Below are positions 1-7,864 of a DNA stretch of 25,150 bases, one piece after another. This stretch comes from Acidiferrobacteraceae bacterium. Its GTDB lineage: Bacteria; Pseudomonadota; Gammaproteobacteria; Arenicellales; UBA868. Where the stretch lies: contig PBJL01000011.1 of assembly GCA_002721105.1 (NCBI GenBank), positions 171,680 to 196,829 on the forward strand. The letters are read 5' to 3'. How positions within the stretch are numbered: the first letter of the stretch is position 1; the number at the start of each line of letters is the position of its first letter. The notes beneath the pieces were generated by a model, which was given only the letters and a program-made list of their open reading frames with translations, did no database searches and was not told the origin of the DNA. The translations under genes and the position numbers were made by a program.

Positions 1-278
1 CAACCATAGTCCCACCATTTCCTGCTGAAAAACGATTCGTAGATCGAATCGGAGATTACACTTTTGCGAATTATATTGAGTGGTGTTCGATTGCCTATGC
101 ATTTACTGTGGTAGGTTCACCCGCGTTGTCAATGCCATGTGACGTTACAGATGAAGGGCTTCCGATTGGGCTTCAAATTGCAAGTAATCCAAGAAACGAA
201 GCAGCGTTACTTGGGGCCGCCATGATGCTTGAAGATGCAGTCTCACTCCAAAAACATCCTCCTATTGATCCAAACTAA
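1..278 (+). CDS. Amidase-signature family hydrolase, C-terminal fragment
   Basis: The reading frame is open from base 3 to the TAA at 276-278; its 5' part lies outside the window. The 91 visible residues match the C-terminal end of amidase-signature enzymes (GatA, AtzF and aryl-acylamidase types). The best marker is SPALSMPCDVTDEGLPIGLQ, which corresponds to the family's G-x-PA-x-S-x-P ... GLP-x-G-x-Q block, followed by the usual closing helix (NEAALLGAAMMLED). These enzymes hydrolyse amide bonds with a Ser-cisSer-Lys triad, which lies upstream and cannot be checked here. The substrate cannot be told from this part. The next gene is on the opposite strand 16 bases away, so transcription ends here. 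The neighbouring amino-acid catabolism genes make a catabolic amidase more likely than a tRNA amidotransferase subunit. Confidence 0.85.
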   Translation, partial: TIVPPFPAEKRFVDRIGDYTFANYIEWCSIAYAFTVVGSPALSMPCDVTDEGLPIGLQIASNPRNEAALLGAAMMLEDAVSLQKHPPIDPN

Positions 279-294
279 AGAACAATCATACTAA

Positions 295-2256
295 TTAGAT
301 TGTGCGATCAGTTCCACCATCGACTGAGATCTGGGCGCCTGTTGTTCGACTAAATTGTGGACCGGATAAAGCGAGCACAACAGAAGCTACATCATTTGAA
401 GTGATTTCTATACCCAGTAAATTCATGGAACGATACTCCGCCACAGATATACCGTAATGTGCAGCTCGATCACTAATGACATCGTCAGTCCAAAATCCAG
501 TATCAAAAACGGAGTTCGGGTGAACCATATTCACTCGAATTGAATCACTAGCAAGCTCTAAGGCTGCAATTCGTCCGAGTTGAGTTAATCCAGCTTTAGC
601 CACCGAATACGTAGCTGCCCCTCGACCTGGTGCAGCTACATTTTTTGATCCAACTATAACAATAGCTGGGTGCCAGCCATGCCGCAAATAGGGTGTCGTT
701 TTTTTGATGACACACATTGCCGAATTTAAATTTATATTCATGCTCGACTGCCACTGTTCATTATCGATCTCTTCGATATGCGCACTTTTAGGAAAAATAC
801 CAATATTGTTAACAAGAACATCGATACCCCCAAATCGCTGTATAGCTGCATGAATCACATTAGTGACATCGTCTTCAACTGTAACATCACCTACCACAGC
901 AACAACAGTCGACTTCTTATATAAACTAATGATATTAGGGTCCTTATCTATCGTTACTACGTTCGCTCCATTCTCTGAAAATTTTTTGACACATGCACGA
1001 CCAATTCCGCTGAATCCTCCTGTCACCAATACAACCTGTCCAGAAAACATTAAATCTTCTTTACCAGCATGTAATTTTGCTTGTTCTAATTCCCAATATT
1101 CCACATCGAATATATCTCTTTCGGCAAGGGTAACCCAGCCTCCTAGGCGTTCCGCATCTTGAATTGCCTGTATGGTGTGATCCACGATATCTGATACTAC
1201 TTTGATTTCTTTCTGTGTGCGGCCAAAAACCACAGTACCAATGTCTCGCCACACAGCCCAACGCGGTGCTGGATCCAATTGTTGGAGTTCACTACTAGCA
1301 TGTCTTTCAAAGTATTTAATATAATCGCTTCTATAGCGTTCTACACTGTTTGATATATCCATGTCTGTAATCATCGGTATACGTTTAGTCCGGATTACAT
1401 GATCTGGAGTTAGAGGTCCACGACACGCAATTGAAACTACATCCTTTTGACTGGCAAATTCATAATTAAACGGCAATCCATTAAATGCCGCTATCATGGG
1501 AATGTTAGCGGACTTTGAAACGGCTGATCGTAATTTTGCGATTTCGAGTAACGATACTTCACCGTGACTCTCGCCCAAGTTAGGTCTTTCTTTTAAAACT
1601 AACTCCGCATCGCTCACTAAGTCAATCATACGCTCATAACTTTCCTTCGCATCATTCGAAAAACTAAAAATTCCATGCTTCATCAATATGATGCCATGAA
1701 GCTTAGACCAATCAGTCGTCCGGGTCAGATTTGATACTTTTTTCGCCAACGCAAAACCAGGCATTACATATGGAACAATAAGGACTTTGTCACCATAAAT
1801 ACTTCTAAGTATTTCTTCTCCATTTGGTGTGTTTGATAACGTAACAACTGCATCTGCATGTGTATGATCTACGAAGCTGAATGGAATAATCGCATGCAGA
1901 ATTGCTTCCACTGAAGGATTTGGCGCCCTTTGATCCAACATAGCAGCTCTCTGTGCAACAACCATATCCGAATCGCTCAAGGACTTTAAACGCGAGAGTT
2001 TGATTAATGAATCAAGCTTGACAGGCGCAAATCCTGTTGCTTCTATGGTATCGAGATTCCAACCACTACCCTTTATATAAATTGCATCATGAATCTCGCC
2101 AAAAATATCTGTAAATGGCGCTTTGACTGAGGTGTTCCCGCCTCCGTGTAGTACTAGATTAGGCTCCTGACCAACCAATCTGGACGAATACACTCTTAGT
2201 GCTAATAAGTCGTCTTGATACTGGTCAGCATCGAATTTATTCCACAAATTTTTCAT
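295..2256 (-). CDS. Bifunctional class II aldolase / short-chain dehydrogenase
   Basis: The 653-residue protein has two enzymes in one chain. Residues about 15-390 are a class II aldolase domain: phosphate/substrate loop HGGGNTSVK (37-45), zinc ligands in HTHAD (H131, H133) and a third His in MKHG (H194). Residues about 403-653 are a short-chain dehydrogenase: NAD(P)-binding TGGFSGIG (412-419), NNIG (483-486), S537 and catalytic Y550-x3-K554. The layout is that of the RhaD/RhaE-like fusions, which act on deoxy-sugar phosphates or lactaldehyde: the aldolase cleaves a keto sugar phosphate and the SDR oxidises the product. Both active sites look intact. The gene stands alone on its strand and is divergent from the RidA gene across 153 bases, so it may share control with that operon. 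The exact substrate is not readable from sequence. The start is the only in-frame ATG before the conserved block. Confidence 0.88.
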   Translation of the reverse strand: MKNLWNKFDADQYQDDLLALRVYSSRLVGQEPNLVLHGGGNTSVKAPFTDIFGEIHDAIYIKGSGWNLDTIEATGFAPVKLDSLIKLSRLKSLSDSDMVVAQRAAMLDQRAPNPSVEAILHAIIPFSFVDHTHADAVVTLSNTPNGEEILRSIYGDKVLIVPYVMPGFALAKKVSNLTRTTDWSKLHGIILMKHGIFSFSNDAKESYERMIDLVSDAELVLKERPNLGESHGEVSLLEIAKLRSAVSKSANIPMIAAFNGLPFNYEFASQKDVVSIACRGPLTPDHVIRTKRIPMITDMDISNSVERYRSDYIKYFERHASSELQQLDPAPRWAVWRDIGTVVFGRTQKEIKVVSDIVDHTIQAIQDAERLGGWVTLAERDIFDVEYWELEQAKLHAGKEDLMFSGQVVLVTGGFSGIGRACVKKFSENGANVVTIDKDPNIISLYKKSTVVAVVGDVTVEDDVTNVIHAAIQRFGGIDVLVNNIGIFPKSAHIEEIDNEQWQSSMNINLNSAMCVIKKTTPYLRHGWHPAIVIVGSKNVAAPGRGAATYSVAKAGLTQLGRIAALELASDSIRVNMVHPNSVFDTGFWTDDVISDRAAHYGISVAEYRSMNLLGIEITSNDVASVVLALSGPQFSRTTGAQISVDGGTDRTI

Positions 2257-2409
2257 CTGCTTGAGTTATTGGTTTTTTTTGTCGATTTAGTCATACTGTA
2301 TGTTTTGTACCCTAGGACCATCAGTTAAGGCGCATAATCTAAAATTAACTAATAAAATATTTAGTATGTCAATTATATAATTTAAATTACCAAACAATAA
2401 GGAGCTTTC
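2257..2409. promoter_or_regulatory. Divergent intergenic region with candidate promoter and operator
   Basis: This 153-base AT-rich gap separates the aldolase/dehydrogenase gene (-) from the RidA gene (+), so it must hold promoters for both. A perfect TATAAT lies at 2376-2381, about 30 bases before the RidA ATG, but no good -35 hexamer sits at normal spacing. A perfect inverted repeat, CATAC-T-GTATG at 2292-2302, could bind a dimeric repressor. A clear Shine-Dalgarno (AAGGAG, 2399-2404) precedes the RidA start. Assignment as regulatory is inference. Confidence 0.4.
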
Positions 2410-2766
2410 ATGACGATTACCAGAATCGGCACAAATGAGCGTATGAGTCAAGCTGTAATTAATGGTGATACCATTTATCTTTCAGGCCAAGTGGCTATCG
2501 AGGCAAGTGGCGAATCAGTGACGCAGCAAACACAAAATATATTGAATCGCATAGAAACGCTACTGGAAGAATCAGGAAGTAATAAGGAAAATTTATTGAC
2601 TGCTATGATCTGGCTCGCCAATATGAATGATTTCAACGAAATGAATGAGGTCTGGGATAGCTGGGTGCCCTATGGCAACGCACCGACACGCGCATGCGTA
2701 GAATCACGATTAGCCTCATCAAATTTTGCGCTAGAGATTAGCGTCACTGCAGTTCGCATTTTATAA
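2410..2766 (+). CDS. RidA/YjgF family 2-iminoacid/enamine deaminase
   Basis: This 118-residue protein has the length and pattern of the RidA (YjgF/YER057c/UK114) family, trimeric enzymes that hydrolyse reactive 2-imino or 2-enamino acids to 2-keto acids plus ammonia. TRACVESRLA (93-102) carries the substrate-carboxylate Arg (R94, matching Arg105 of E. coli RidA), and E109 in ALEISVTAV matches the conserved late Glu. SGQVAI near residue 25 is the usual strand motif. The start has a strong Shine-Dalgarno. A DadA-like flavoprotein gene begins 9 bases after the stop, and the two activities fit: the flavoenzyme releases an imino acid that RidA clears. It is probably a pathway-dedicated paralogue (RidA subfamily 4-7 type) rather than the housekeeping RidA, which is an inference from context. 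Confidence 0.88.
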   Translation: MTITRIGTNERMSQAVINGDTIYLSGQVAIEASGESVTQQTQNILNRIETLLEESGSNKENLLTAMIWLANMNDFNEMNEVWDSWVPYGNAPTRACVESRLASSNFALEISVTAVRIL

Positions 2767-2775
2767 CTCTATATT

Positions 2776-4023
2776 ATGAGATTCGTAATTATTGGGGCCG
2801 GCATCGCGGGAATAACTAGCGCTTGGGAGCTTATTCGTGATGGACATGAAGTTACTGTTATTGACCAAGGTACAGAACCTGCAAATTTTTCTAGTCATGC
2901 AAACGCCGGATTAATATGCCCTGGCCATGCTTTTGCATGGGCTTCACCAGCTGCACCGATAATGATGCTCAAATCATTATGGCAAAATGATCAAGCACTA
3001 AGGTTTCGACCTAGGTTAGATGCTCGACAATGGAATTGGATTGCATTATTTCTTCGTCAGTGCACTTCTACTCGCGCCCGAATTAATACTGAACGAAAAT
3101 ACCATCTTTGTAGCTATTCGCAAAAGAAATTAAAGGAAATCGTGGAAGAAACTGGCATTTCATATGACCAAAAAACAAATGGTTTAATTTACTTTTATAA
3201 GACAGAAAATAGTTTCGAATTAGCAAAAAAGAAATCAAAGCTGCTTGAAAGTTTTGGACTTAAAGTTGAAGCTCTTGGTATTGAAGAACTTATCAAAATC
3301 GATCCTGGTCTGATTAGCGCAAAAGAACAAATCACAGGAGGATTGTATTGCCCAACTGATGAAAGCGGAGATTCTAGGTTATTTACACTGAAATTAGCGA
3401 ATCTATGTGAGGAAAATGGTGCCAAATTCCTTATGAATACGGTTGCTAAAAAAATGGTGCGAACATCAAATCGAATTGCAGCCGTCGAAACTAACCTAGG
3501 GCATATTGATGGCGACGGGTTTCTTGTCTCATCGGGGGTCGGAAGCCCCGATCTTTTAAAAACTCTTGGAATTAGCATTCCGATTTATCCGGTAAAAGGA
3601 TATTCCGTTACTCTTCCTATTACATCTTCCAATCAACCGCCTCATTTAGGTGGTGTCGATGAAGATAGCCTTCTCGCCTACTGCCCGTTAGGCGATCGCC
3701 TCAGGATCACAGCAACGGCTGAAATAAGTGGTTACGACACATCCTATGAGACTGGGGATTTCCGAACCATGCTACAAAAGGTCAAAGAGCTTTTACCCCT
3801 TGCGGCAGATTATGATAACCCAAGCTATTGGGCCTGCCTTCGGCCTATGAGGCCGACAGGACTGCCATTCGTCGATCGAACCCACTATTCAAATCTCTGG
3901 TTAAACGCAGGACATGGGCACATGGGGTGGACAATGGCATGTGGCACAGCCAAGATCATTGCTGATATTATCGCAAACCGCGCCCCAGATATTCCTCTAG
4001 ACGGCATGATGATCAATCATTAG
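2776..4023 (+). CDS. FAD-dependent D-amino-acid dehydrogenase-like oxidoreductase (DAO family)
   Basis: The 415-residue protein opens with the FAD-binding Rossmann signature IIGAGIAGITSAWEL (5-19), followed by the acidic end of strand 2 (VTVIDQ, 26-31) and the HANAGLICPGH segment (41-51) typical of DadA-like enzymes. The C-terminal FAD site is LRPMRPTGLPFVDRT (355-369) and NAGHGHMGWTMACG (377-390). This is the D-amino-acid dehydrogenase/glycine oxidase fold, which oxidises the alpha C-N bond of an amino acid to an imine and passes electrons to a quinone or oxygen. It is slightly shorter than E. coli DadA. Close spacing to the upstream RidA gene (9 bases) and the downstream EutA-like gene (6 bases) indicates one operon. 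The substrate could be a D-amino acid, sarcosine-like compound or cyclic imino acid; the sequence does not decide. Confidence 0.85.
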   Translation: MRFVIIGAGIAGITSAWELIRDGHEVTVIDQGTEPANFSSHANAGLICPGHAFAWASPAAPIMMLKSLWQNDQALRFRPRLDARQWNWIALFLRQCTSTRARINTERKYHLCSYSQKKLKEIVEETGISYDQKTNGLIYFYKTENSFELAKKKSKLLESFGLKVEALGIEELIKIDPGLISAKEQITGGLYCPTDESGDSRLFTLKLANLCEENGAKFLMNTVAKKMVRTSNRIAAVETNLGHIDGDGFLVSSGVGSPDLLKTLGISIPIYPVKGYSVTLPITSSNQPPHLGGVDEDSLLAYCPLGDRLRITATAEISGYDTSYETGDFRTMLQKVKELLPLAADYDNPSYWACLRPMRPTGLPFVDRTHYSNLWLNAGHGHMGWTMACGTAKIIADIIANRAPDIPLDGMMINH

Positions 4024-4029
4024 GTAAGT

Positions 4030-4827
4030 GTGATTCTAAAGAATGAAAATCGAGATAGGTTTCTCGACATCCAGAAAATTTCATTCGAAATGGATACTGG
4101 TATCGGATCAAAAGCGCGAATCGGAATGATAGTTCTTGCAAGCGACCACATCATTGAAAATGAATTTCGCGAGATCATACGTATTCCGGGCGTTGCTCTT
4201 TATCAATCTCGTATACCCAACTCACCGATCATCTCCTCTGACAGCCTCAAAGCCATGGAAGATAATATCTCAAAACAAGCAATGGTAATTCTCCCGGAAA
4301 TAAAACTTGATGTGCTCGGTTATTGTTGCACATCGGCCTCTGTGGTAATTGGTGAAAACACAGTAATCAAAACAATGTCTGACTCACGACCCGAAGCTAA
4401 ACCTACAACACCGATAACGGCCGCACTTGCCGCCTTCGAGGCGTTGCAAATAAAAAAAATTGGAATACTGACACCATACAGTAATAACATTAATGTCTTG
4501 ATTCGTAAATATATTCAAGGTCAGGGATATCAGGTCCCTGCTTTTGGCTCTTTCAATGAACCAAATGATAATCACGTTGCAAAAATTTCACCTAAGAGCA
4601 TTCGCAATGCTGTCATCGAGATCGGCTCAAGAGATGAAGTAGAGGGGGTTTTTATCTCCTGCACTAATCTACGATTCATTAATGAAGCAGAAGCGATCGA
4701 GCGAAGAATTGGAAAACCCATAACATCATCAAATCAGGCTATTATTTGGCACAGCCTGAGGTTAGCAAATATCCAGGAAAAAATCAGGGGGTACGGCACC
4801 CTTTTTCAAAAACAACTTCGAGTCTAA
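4030..4827 (+). CDS. Asp/Glu racemase superfamily protein, EutA / maleate cis-trans isomerase-like
   Basis: The 265-residue protein uses a GTG start 6 bases after the previous stop; an ATG at 4090 is the alternative and would remove a 20-residue non-conserved leader. It carries the two catalytic cysteines of the Asp/Glu racemase, maleate isomerase and arylmalonate decarboxylase superfamily: CTSASVVIG (C100, with a second Cys at 99) and ISCTNLR (C211). RIGMIVLASDH near residue 31, TTPITAA (126-132) and ITSSNQAIIWHSLRLA (231-246) closely follow ectoine-utilisation protein EutA and maleate isomerase. EutA is encoded in ectoine degradation clusters, where its precise reaction is not firmly established. 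Together with the M24 gene downstream, this suggests degradation of a modified or cyclic amino acid. True maleate isomerase activity (nicotinate pathway) is an alternative, but no nicotinate genes are present. Confidence 0.78.
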   Translation: MILKNENRDRFLDIQKISFEMDTGIGSKARIGMIVLASDHIIENEFREIIRIPGVALYQSRIPNSPIISSDSLKAMEDNISKQAMVILPEIKLDVLGYCCTSASVVIGENTVIKTMSDSRPEAKPTTPITAALAAFEALQIKKIGILTPYSNNINVLIRKYIQGQGYQVPAFGSFNEPNDNHVAKISPKSIRNAVIEIGSRDEVEGVFISCTNLRFINEAEAIERRIGKPITSSNQAIIWHSLRLANIQEKIRGYGTLFQKQLRV

Positions 4828-4927
4828 CTCAAACATAAATATGTAATTAGAAGTAAGATACCTTAATCTGTATCTCATAGATATGTGATGCTCTAGAATC
4901 AAGGATGTATTAGATCGACTCAATTGA

Positions 4928-6112
4928 ATGACACAATATACCTATCCAGCCGTATCACAACGTGGTTTTGAGAAAATCGAGTTCGAAAAACGGACCGAAA
5001 AAACTCAAGCTAAAATGAGACAAGCAAATCTTGATGCATTGCTACTGAGCACTGAAGCGGAAATTCGTTACTTTACTGGCTTTCAGACTCAATTTTTTGA
5101 GAGCCCGACACGGCCCTGGTTTACGTTAGTGCCGGCATCGGGAACACCAATCGCAATTATTCCTGAGATTGGTCAGGCGGGCATGAAAACCACCTGGATA
5201 GAAAAAATCTTGTGCTGGCCTTCGCCTAGACCGGAAGATGATGGGGTCTCTCTTCTAGTTGGGGCGATTAATGAAATCCCTGCCCGGTTCGGAAGGTTAG
5301 GAATGATGCTAGGACCCGAAAGCATAGTACGTATGCCTTTCGCTGATTACAGTAGCCTAGTCTCTAGTATAAACCTATCCGTAACAGACTGCTCAAATCT
5401 TATACAGCGAATTCGCTTTGTTAAATCATCTAAAGAAATCGATAAAATTGCTATTGCCTGTGAAATTACCTCAGAAGCTTTCGCTCAATCCGCAAATACA
5501 AGCGTTTGCGGGCAATCTGAAATCGAGATCTGTCGTCAAATGAAAATCGATTTATTGCAACGAGGTGCGGATAGCGTACCGTATTTGATTGCAGCATCGG
5601 GATTAGGAGGCTATGACAATATAATCATGGGACCCACAAACCGAATTCTTTCTTCTGGCGATTTACTGATGATCGACACCGGGGCGACATATGATGGTTA
5701 TTTTTGCGATTTCGACCGTAACCTAGCTTTTGGCTCAATTTCGGATGCGGCCCTGAAGGCAAACGATATTATCTTTAATGCAACAAACGCTGGGTTTTCA
5801 GTAGCACGGCCAGGAGCAACAACCAGTGATGTATGGAAAGCCATGTGGAAAATACTTGAAAATGGTGGAGCACGAGGCAATCAAGTAGGTCGTATGGGTC
5901 ATGGTCTAGGAATGCAACTAACTGAATGGCCATCAGTCAAATTGGATGATCAATCCGTGCTTGAAGAGGGAGCTGTACTAACTCTCGAACCTGGAATGGA
6001 ATTCGCTCCTGGCAAACAAATGGTTCATGAAGAAAACATTGTAATAACAGAAGATGGAGCCCAATATCTGAGCAAAAGAATATCATCGGAGCTCATGACT
6101 GCGAACTGTTAA
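4928..6112 (+). CDS. M24 family metallopeptidase (Xaa-Pro peptidase / ectoine hydrolase-like)
   Basis: The 394-residue protein has a creatinase-like N-terminal domain (about 15-155) and a pita-bread M24 catalytic domain (about 165-390). All five dinuclear-metal ligands are visible: D250 in MIDTGATYDG, D261 in FCDFDR, H325 in GHGLGMQ, E354 in TLEPGM and E369 in VHEENIVI. The D-11-D spacing is that of aminopeptidase P/prolidase. Relatives include Xaa-Pro dipeptidases, creatinase and the ectoine hydrolase DoeA/EutD, which opens the ectoine ring. The EutA-like gene 100 bases upstream and a DoeB-like deacylase elsewhere in the window make an amidohydrolase role on a cyclic or N-acylated amino acid worth considering, but generic peptidase is the safe call. 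The 100-base gap lacks a well-placed Shine-Dalgarno. Its TAA overlaps the stop of the convergent HPP gene. Confidence 0.85.
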   Translation: MTQYTYPAVSQRGFEKIEFEKRTEKTQAKMRQANLDALLLSTEAEIRYFTGFQTQFFESPTRPWFTLVPASGTPIAIIPEIGQAGMKTTWIEKILCWPSPRPEDDGVSLLVGAINEIPARFGRLGMMLGPESIVRMPFADYSSLVSSINLSVTDCSNLIQRIRFVKSSKEIDKIAIACEITSEAFAQSANTSVCGQSEIEICRQMKIDLLQRGADSVPYLIAASGLGGYDNIIMGPTNRILSSGDLLMIDTGATYDGYFCDFDRNLAFGSISDAALKANDIIFNATNAGFSVARPGATTSDVWKAMWKILENGGARGNQVGRMGHGLGMQLTEWPSVKLDDQSVLEEGAVLTLEPGMEFAPGKQMVHEENIVITEDGAQYLSKRISSELMTANC

Positions 6113-6849
6113 CTAGTATCATCAAATTTATTACCAGATCTTGAAGGATATTTATGATTTTTTCGAGGCCAGTTAATTATTAATGCAGATGCAAGAAGTA
6201 GAATTACATTAAGCAAGACCGGCTTCAAAACAAACATCCAACCCAAAGATGTTACAGCATCGCCCCCGATTACAGCAGCCAAAGCCGTAGCGCCAGCCGG
6301 CGGGTGTATGCTTCTCGTCCACTGCATGAGCAACACAGCAATACCCACAGCCATCCCGGCCGATAAGATATCTGTCCCTAGAAAAATTGTGCAGCCAACT
6401 CCCACAGTAGCAGCAATAAAGTGTCCGCCGACGAGAGGCCAAGGTTGTGACAAGGGACTGTCTGGGGCAGAAAATAGAAGAACAGCCGATGAGCCCATTG
6501 ATGTAACAACTACAAGATTTTGTTCCCCAATAGCCCAACCACTTGCCACAAAAACAAGTAAAACCGAAAAAAATGCACCTAGCCCTGATGTCCAACGGTC
6601 ACCCTTAGCTGACCTTTTGTTATAGCCCAACCAGTCTGGTAGTTTTCCATAAAAGAACTTACGATATCTCATGTTTAACTCAAAAAGTGCCCCCATTCTC
6701 GGAGAAAATGGTCTCAAAAAAGCCAAGTGGCTTTGAGCGTCAATCGATTTTTTCTCACTATCATTCCGATACGGAAAGTTTAATATTTCAGCGTTCATGA
6801 TGCACTTTAAAAGTGAAACAAATTTCACACGTTTAACCAATGAAACCAT
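6109..6849 (-). CDS. HPP family integral membrane protein
   Basis: The 246-residue protein carries the HPP signature SIHPPAGATALAAVIGG (180-196) that names the family, plus the typical MGSSAVLLFSAPDSPLSQPWPLVGG block (118-142; written here only to mark its place, key residues S120, P129, P132, Q135, P136). Four hydrophobic segments (about 88-106, 113-128, 145-178 and 208-227) match the four-helix HPP membrane core. Some plant and cyanobacterial members move nitrite across membranes; for bacterial members the role is largely unknown. Three starts are possible: residue 1 (6849), residue 18 (6798) and residue 52 (6696). None has a clear Shine-Dalgarno. The start at 6798 would place the inverted repeats at 6803-6828 in the leader, which makes it attractive. 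It is divergent from msrP and convergent with the M24 gene. Confidence 0.85.
   Translation of the reverse strand: MVSLVKRVKFVSLLKCIMNAEILNFPYRNDSEKKSIDAQSHLAFLRPFSPRMGALFELNMRYRKFFYGKLPDWLGYNKRSAKGDRWTSGLGAFFSVLLVFVASGWAIGEQNLVVVTSMGSSAVLLFSAPDSPLSQPWPLVGGHFIAATVGVGCTIFLGTDILSAGMAVGIAVLLMQWTRSIHPPAGATALAAVIGGDAVTSLGWMFVLKPVLLNVILLLASALIINWPRKNHKYPSRSGNKFDDTS
6803..6828. promoter_or_regulatory. Two overlapping inverted repeats near the HPP gene start
   Basis: CACTTT-A-AAAGTG (6803-6815) and GTGAAA-CAAA-TTTCAC (6813-6828) are both perfect 6-base-arm inverted repeats sharing three bases. They sit between the HPP gene and msrP, inside the longest HPP reading frame but just upstream of its second possible start (6798). 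They could be a paired operator for the divergent genes, or two mutually exclusive hairpins. No regulator is identified; function is inference. Confidence 0.3.
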
Positions 6850-6886
6850 GCATAATCGTCACTTGAAGAAAATATGGGGATAAATA

Positions 6887-7864
6887 GTGACTAAAGTGAC
6901 TGATAAAAGTGTTTATATGCGACGCAAGATGATTGTTGGAGCACTGGGTCTGGCCGGTCTTGGAACGTTCGGTTCATTGCGATATCGAAATATAATTTCA
7001 GCCTCCACTGCCGATACTTCATCTACCCAAACATCAGATCAAGTTAATAACGTTACAAATGATCAACTTAATTCCGAAATCTCTGAAAGTCAACGTCGTC
7101 TGACCACCAAATATGCGGCAACACACTATAACAATGCTTATGAATTTGGCTGGAACAAAACAGACCCTTATCAAAGGTCAGGGAGTTTCAAGATGCGCCC
7201 ATGGGCAGTAACAATTGATGGGCTCTGCCACCGACCCGGCACATTCGACGTTGACGACTTAATGGGGATGCCGTTCAGTCAGCTCGAAGAAAGGATTTAT
7301 GATTTTCGGTGTGTAGAAGCTTGGTCGATGGTTATTCCTTATAACGGTCGACCATTAAAAGACATCCTCAAGGCAGTGCAACCTTTGGGTTCTGCCCGCT
7401 ACGTTGCATTCACAAGCATATTACGCCCTTCTGAAATGCCTGGACAATCATCCCCATTCAGTTCCATTGATTGGCCATACGTTGAAGCTCTAACTCTACA
7501 GGAAGCAATTCATCCTCTGACATTCGCGACATTTGGCGTTTATGGTGATAATCAACTGCCCCAAAACGGTATGCCCTTAAGAGTAACACTACCATGGAAA
7601 TATGGTTTCAAATCTCCAAAATTTATAGTACGAATAACACTGACAGAAAAGCAGCCACCAGCTACATGGAATCTTACAAATCCACGTGAATATGGCTGGT
7701 ACAGTAATGTTTATCCTGATATCGATCACCCAAGATGGAGTCAGGCTACCGAAAGGCGTATTTGGGGTGATGGAAAAATTAGTCGTATCGATACGAAATC
7801 ATATAACGGTTATGAGGCAGAAGTAGCGTATTTATATCCAGGTGCAAAAAAACACTATCGGTGA
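6887..7864 (+). CDS. msrP: Protein-methionine-sulfoxide reductase catalytic subunit MsrP (YedY)
   Basis: This is the periplasmic molybdopterin enzyme that reduces oxidised methionines in envelope proteins, receiving electrons from MsrQ. It is 325 residues long, normal for the family. The GTG start follows a good GGGGA Shine-Dalgarno at 6 bases. The N-terminus is a Tat signal: RRKMIVGALGLAGLG (12-26), twin arginines R12-R13 before a hydrophobic stretch. The molybdenum ligand is C142 in DFRCVEAWSMVIPYNG (139-154), and the SPK/KYGFKSPKF and EYGWYSNVYP blocks near the end follow the YedY pattern. An ATG at 6917 would keep the MRR but lose ten residues and has no better ribosome site. The stop overlaps the msrQ start (GTGA), so the two subunits are translationally coupled. 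Confidence 0.95.
   Translation: MTKVTDKSVYMRRKMIVGALGLAGLGTFGSLRYRNIISASTADTSSTQTSDQVNNVTNDQLNSEISESQRRLTTKYAATHYNNAYEFGWNKTDPYQRSGSFKMRPWAVTIDGLCHRPGTFDVDDLMGMPFSQLEERIYDFRCVEAWSMVIPYNGRPLKDILKAVQPLGSARYVAFTSILRPSEMPGQSSPFSSIDWPYVEALTLQEAIHPLTFATFGVYGDNQLPQNGMPLRVTLPWKYGFKSPKFIVRITLTEKQPPATWNLTNPREYGWYSNVYPDIDHPRWSQATERRIWGDGKISRIDTKSYNGYEAEVAYLYPGAKKHYR

Noticed and set aside
4856..4875. AGATAC ... GTATCT hairpin as a terminator before the M24 gene
   Set aside because: The stem is six A/T-rich pairs with an eight-base loop and no T run; too weak to call.
4928..6112. DMSP lyase DddP (also an M24 protein)
   Set aside because: The metal-ligand spacing D250-D261 is that of prolidase/aminopeptidase P, and the extra Asp of DddP was not seen.
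4030..6112. A complete ectoine degradation operon
   Set aside because: Only EutA-like and possibly DoeA-like members are here; eutB, eutC, the transaminase and an ectoine importer are missing.
6308..6625. Open frame on the plus strand opposite the HPP gene
   Set aside because: It is the antisense shadow of a clear membrane protein gene, and its translation has no family pattern.
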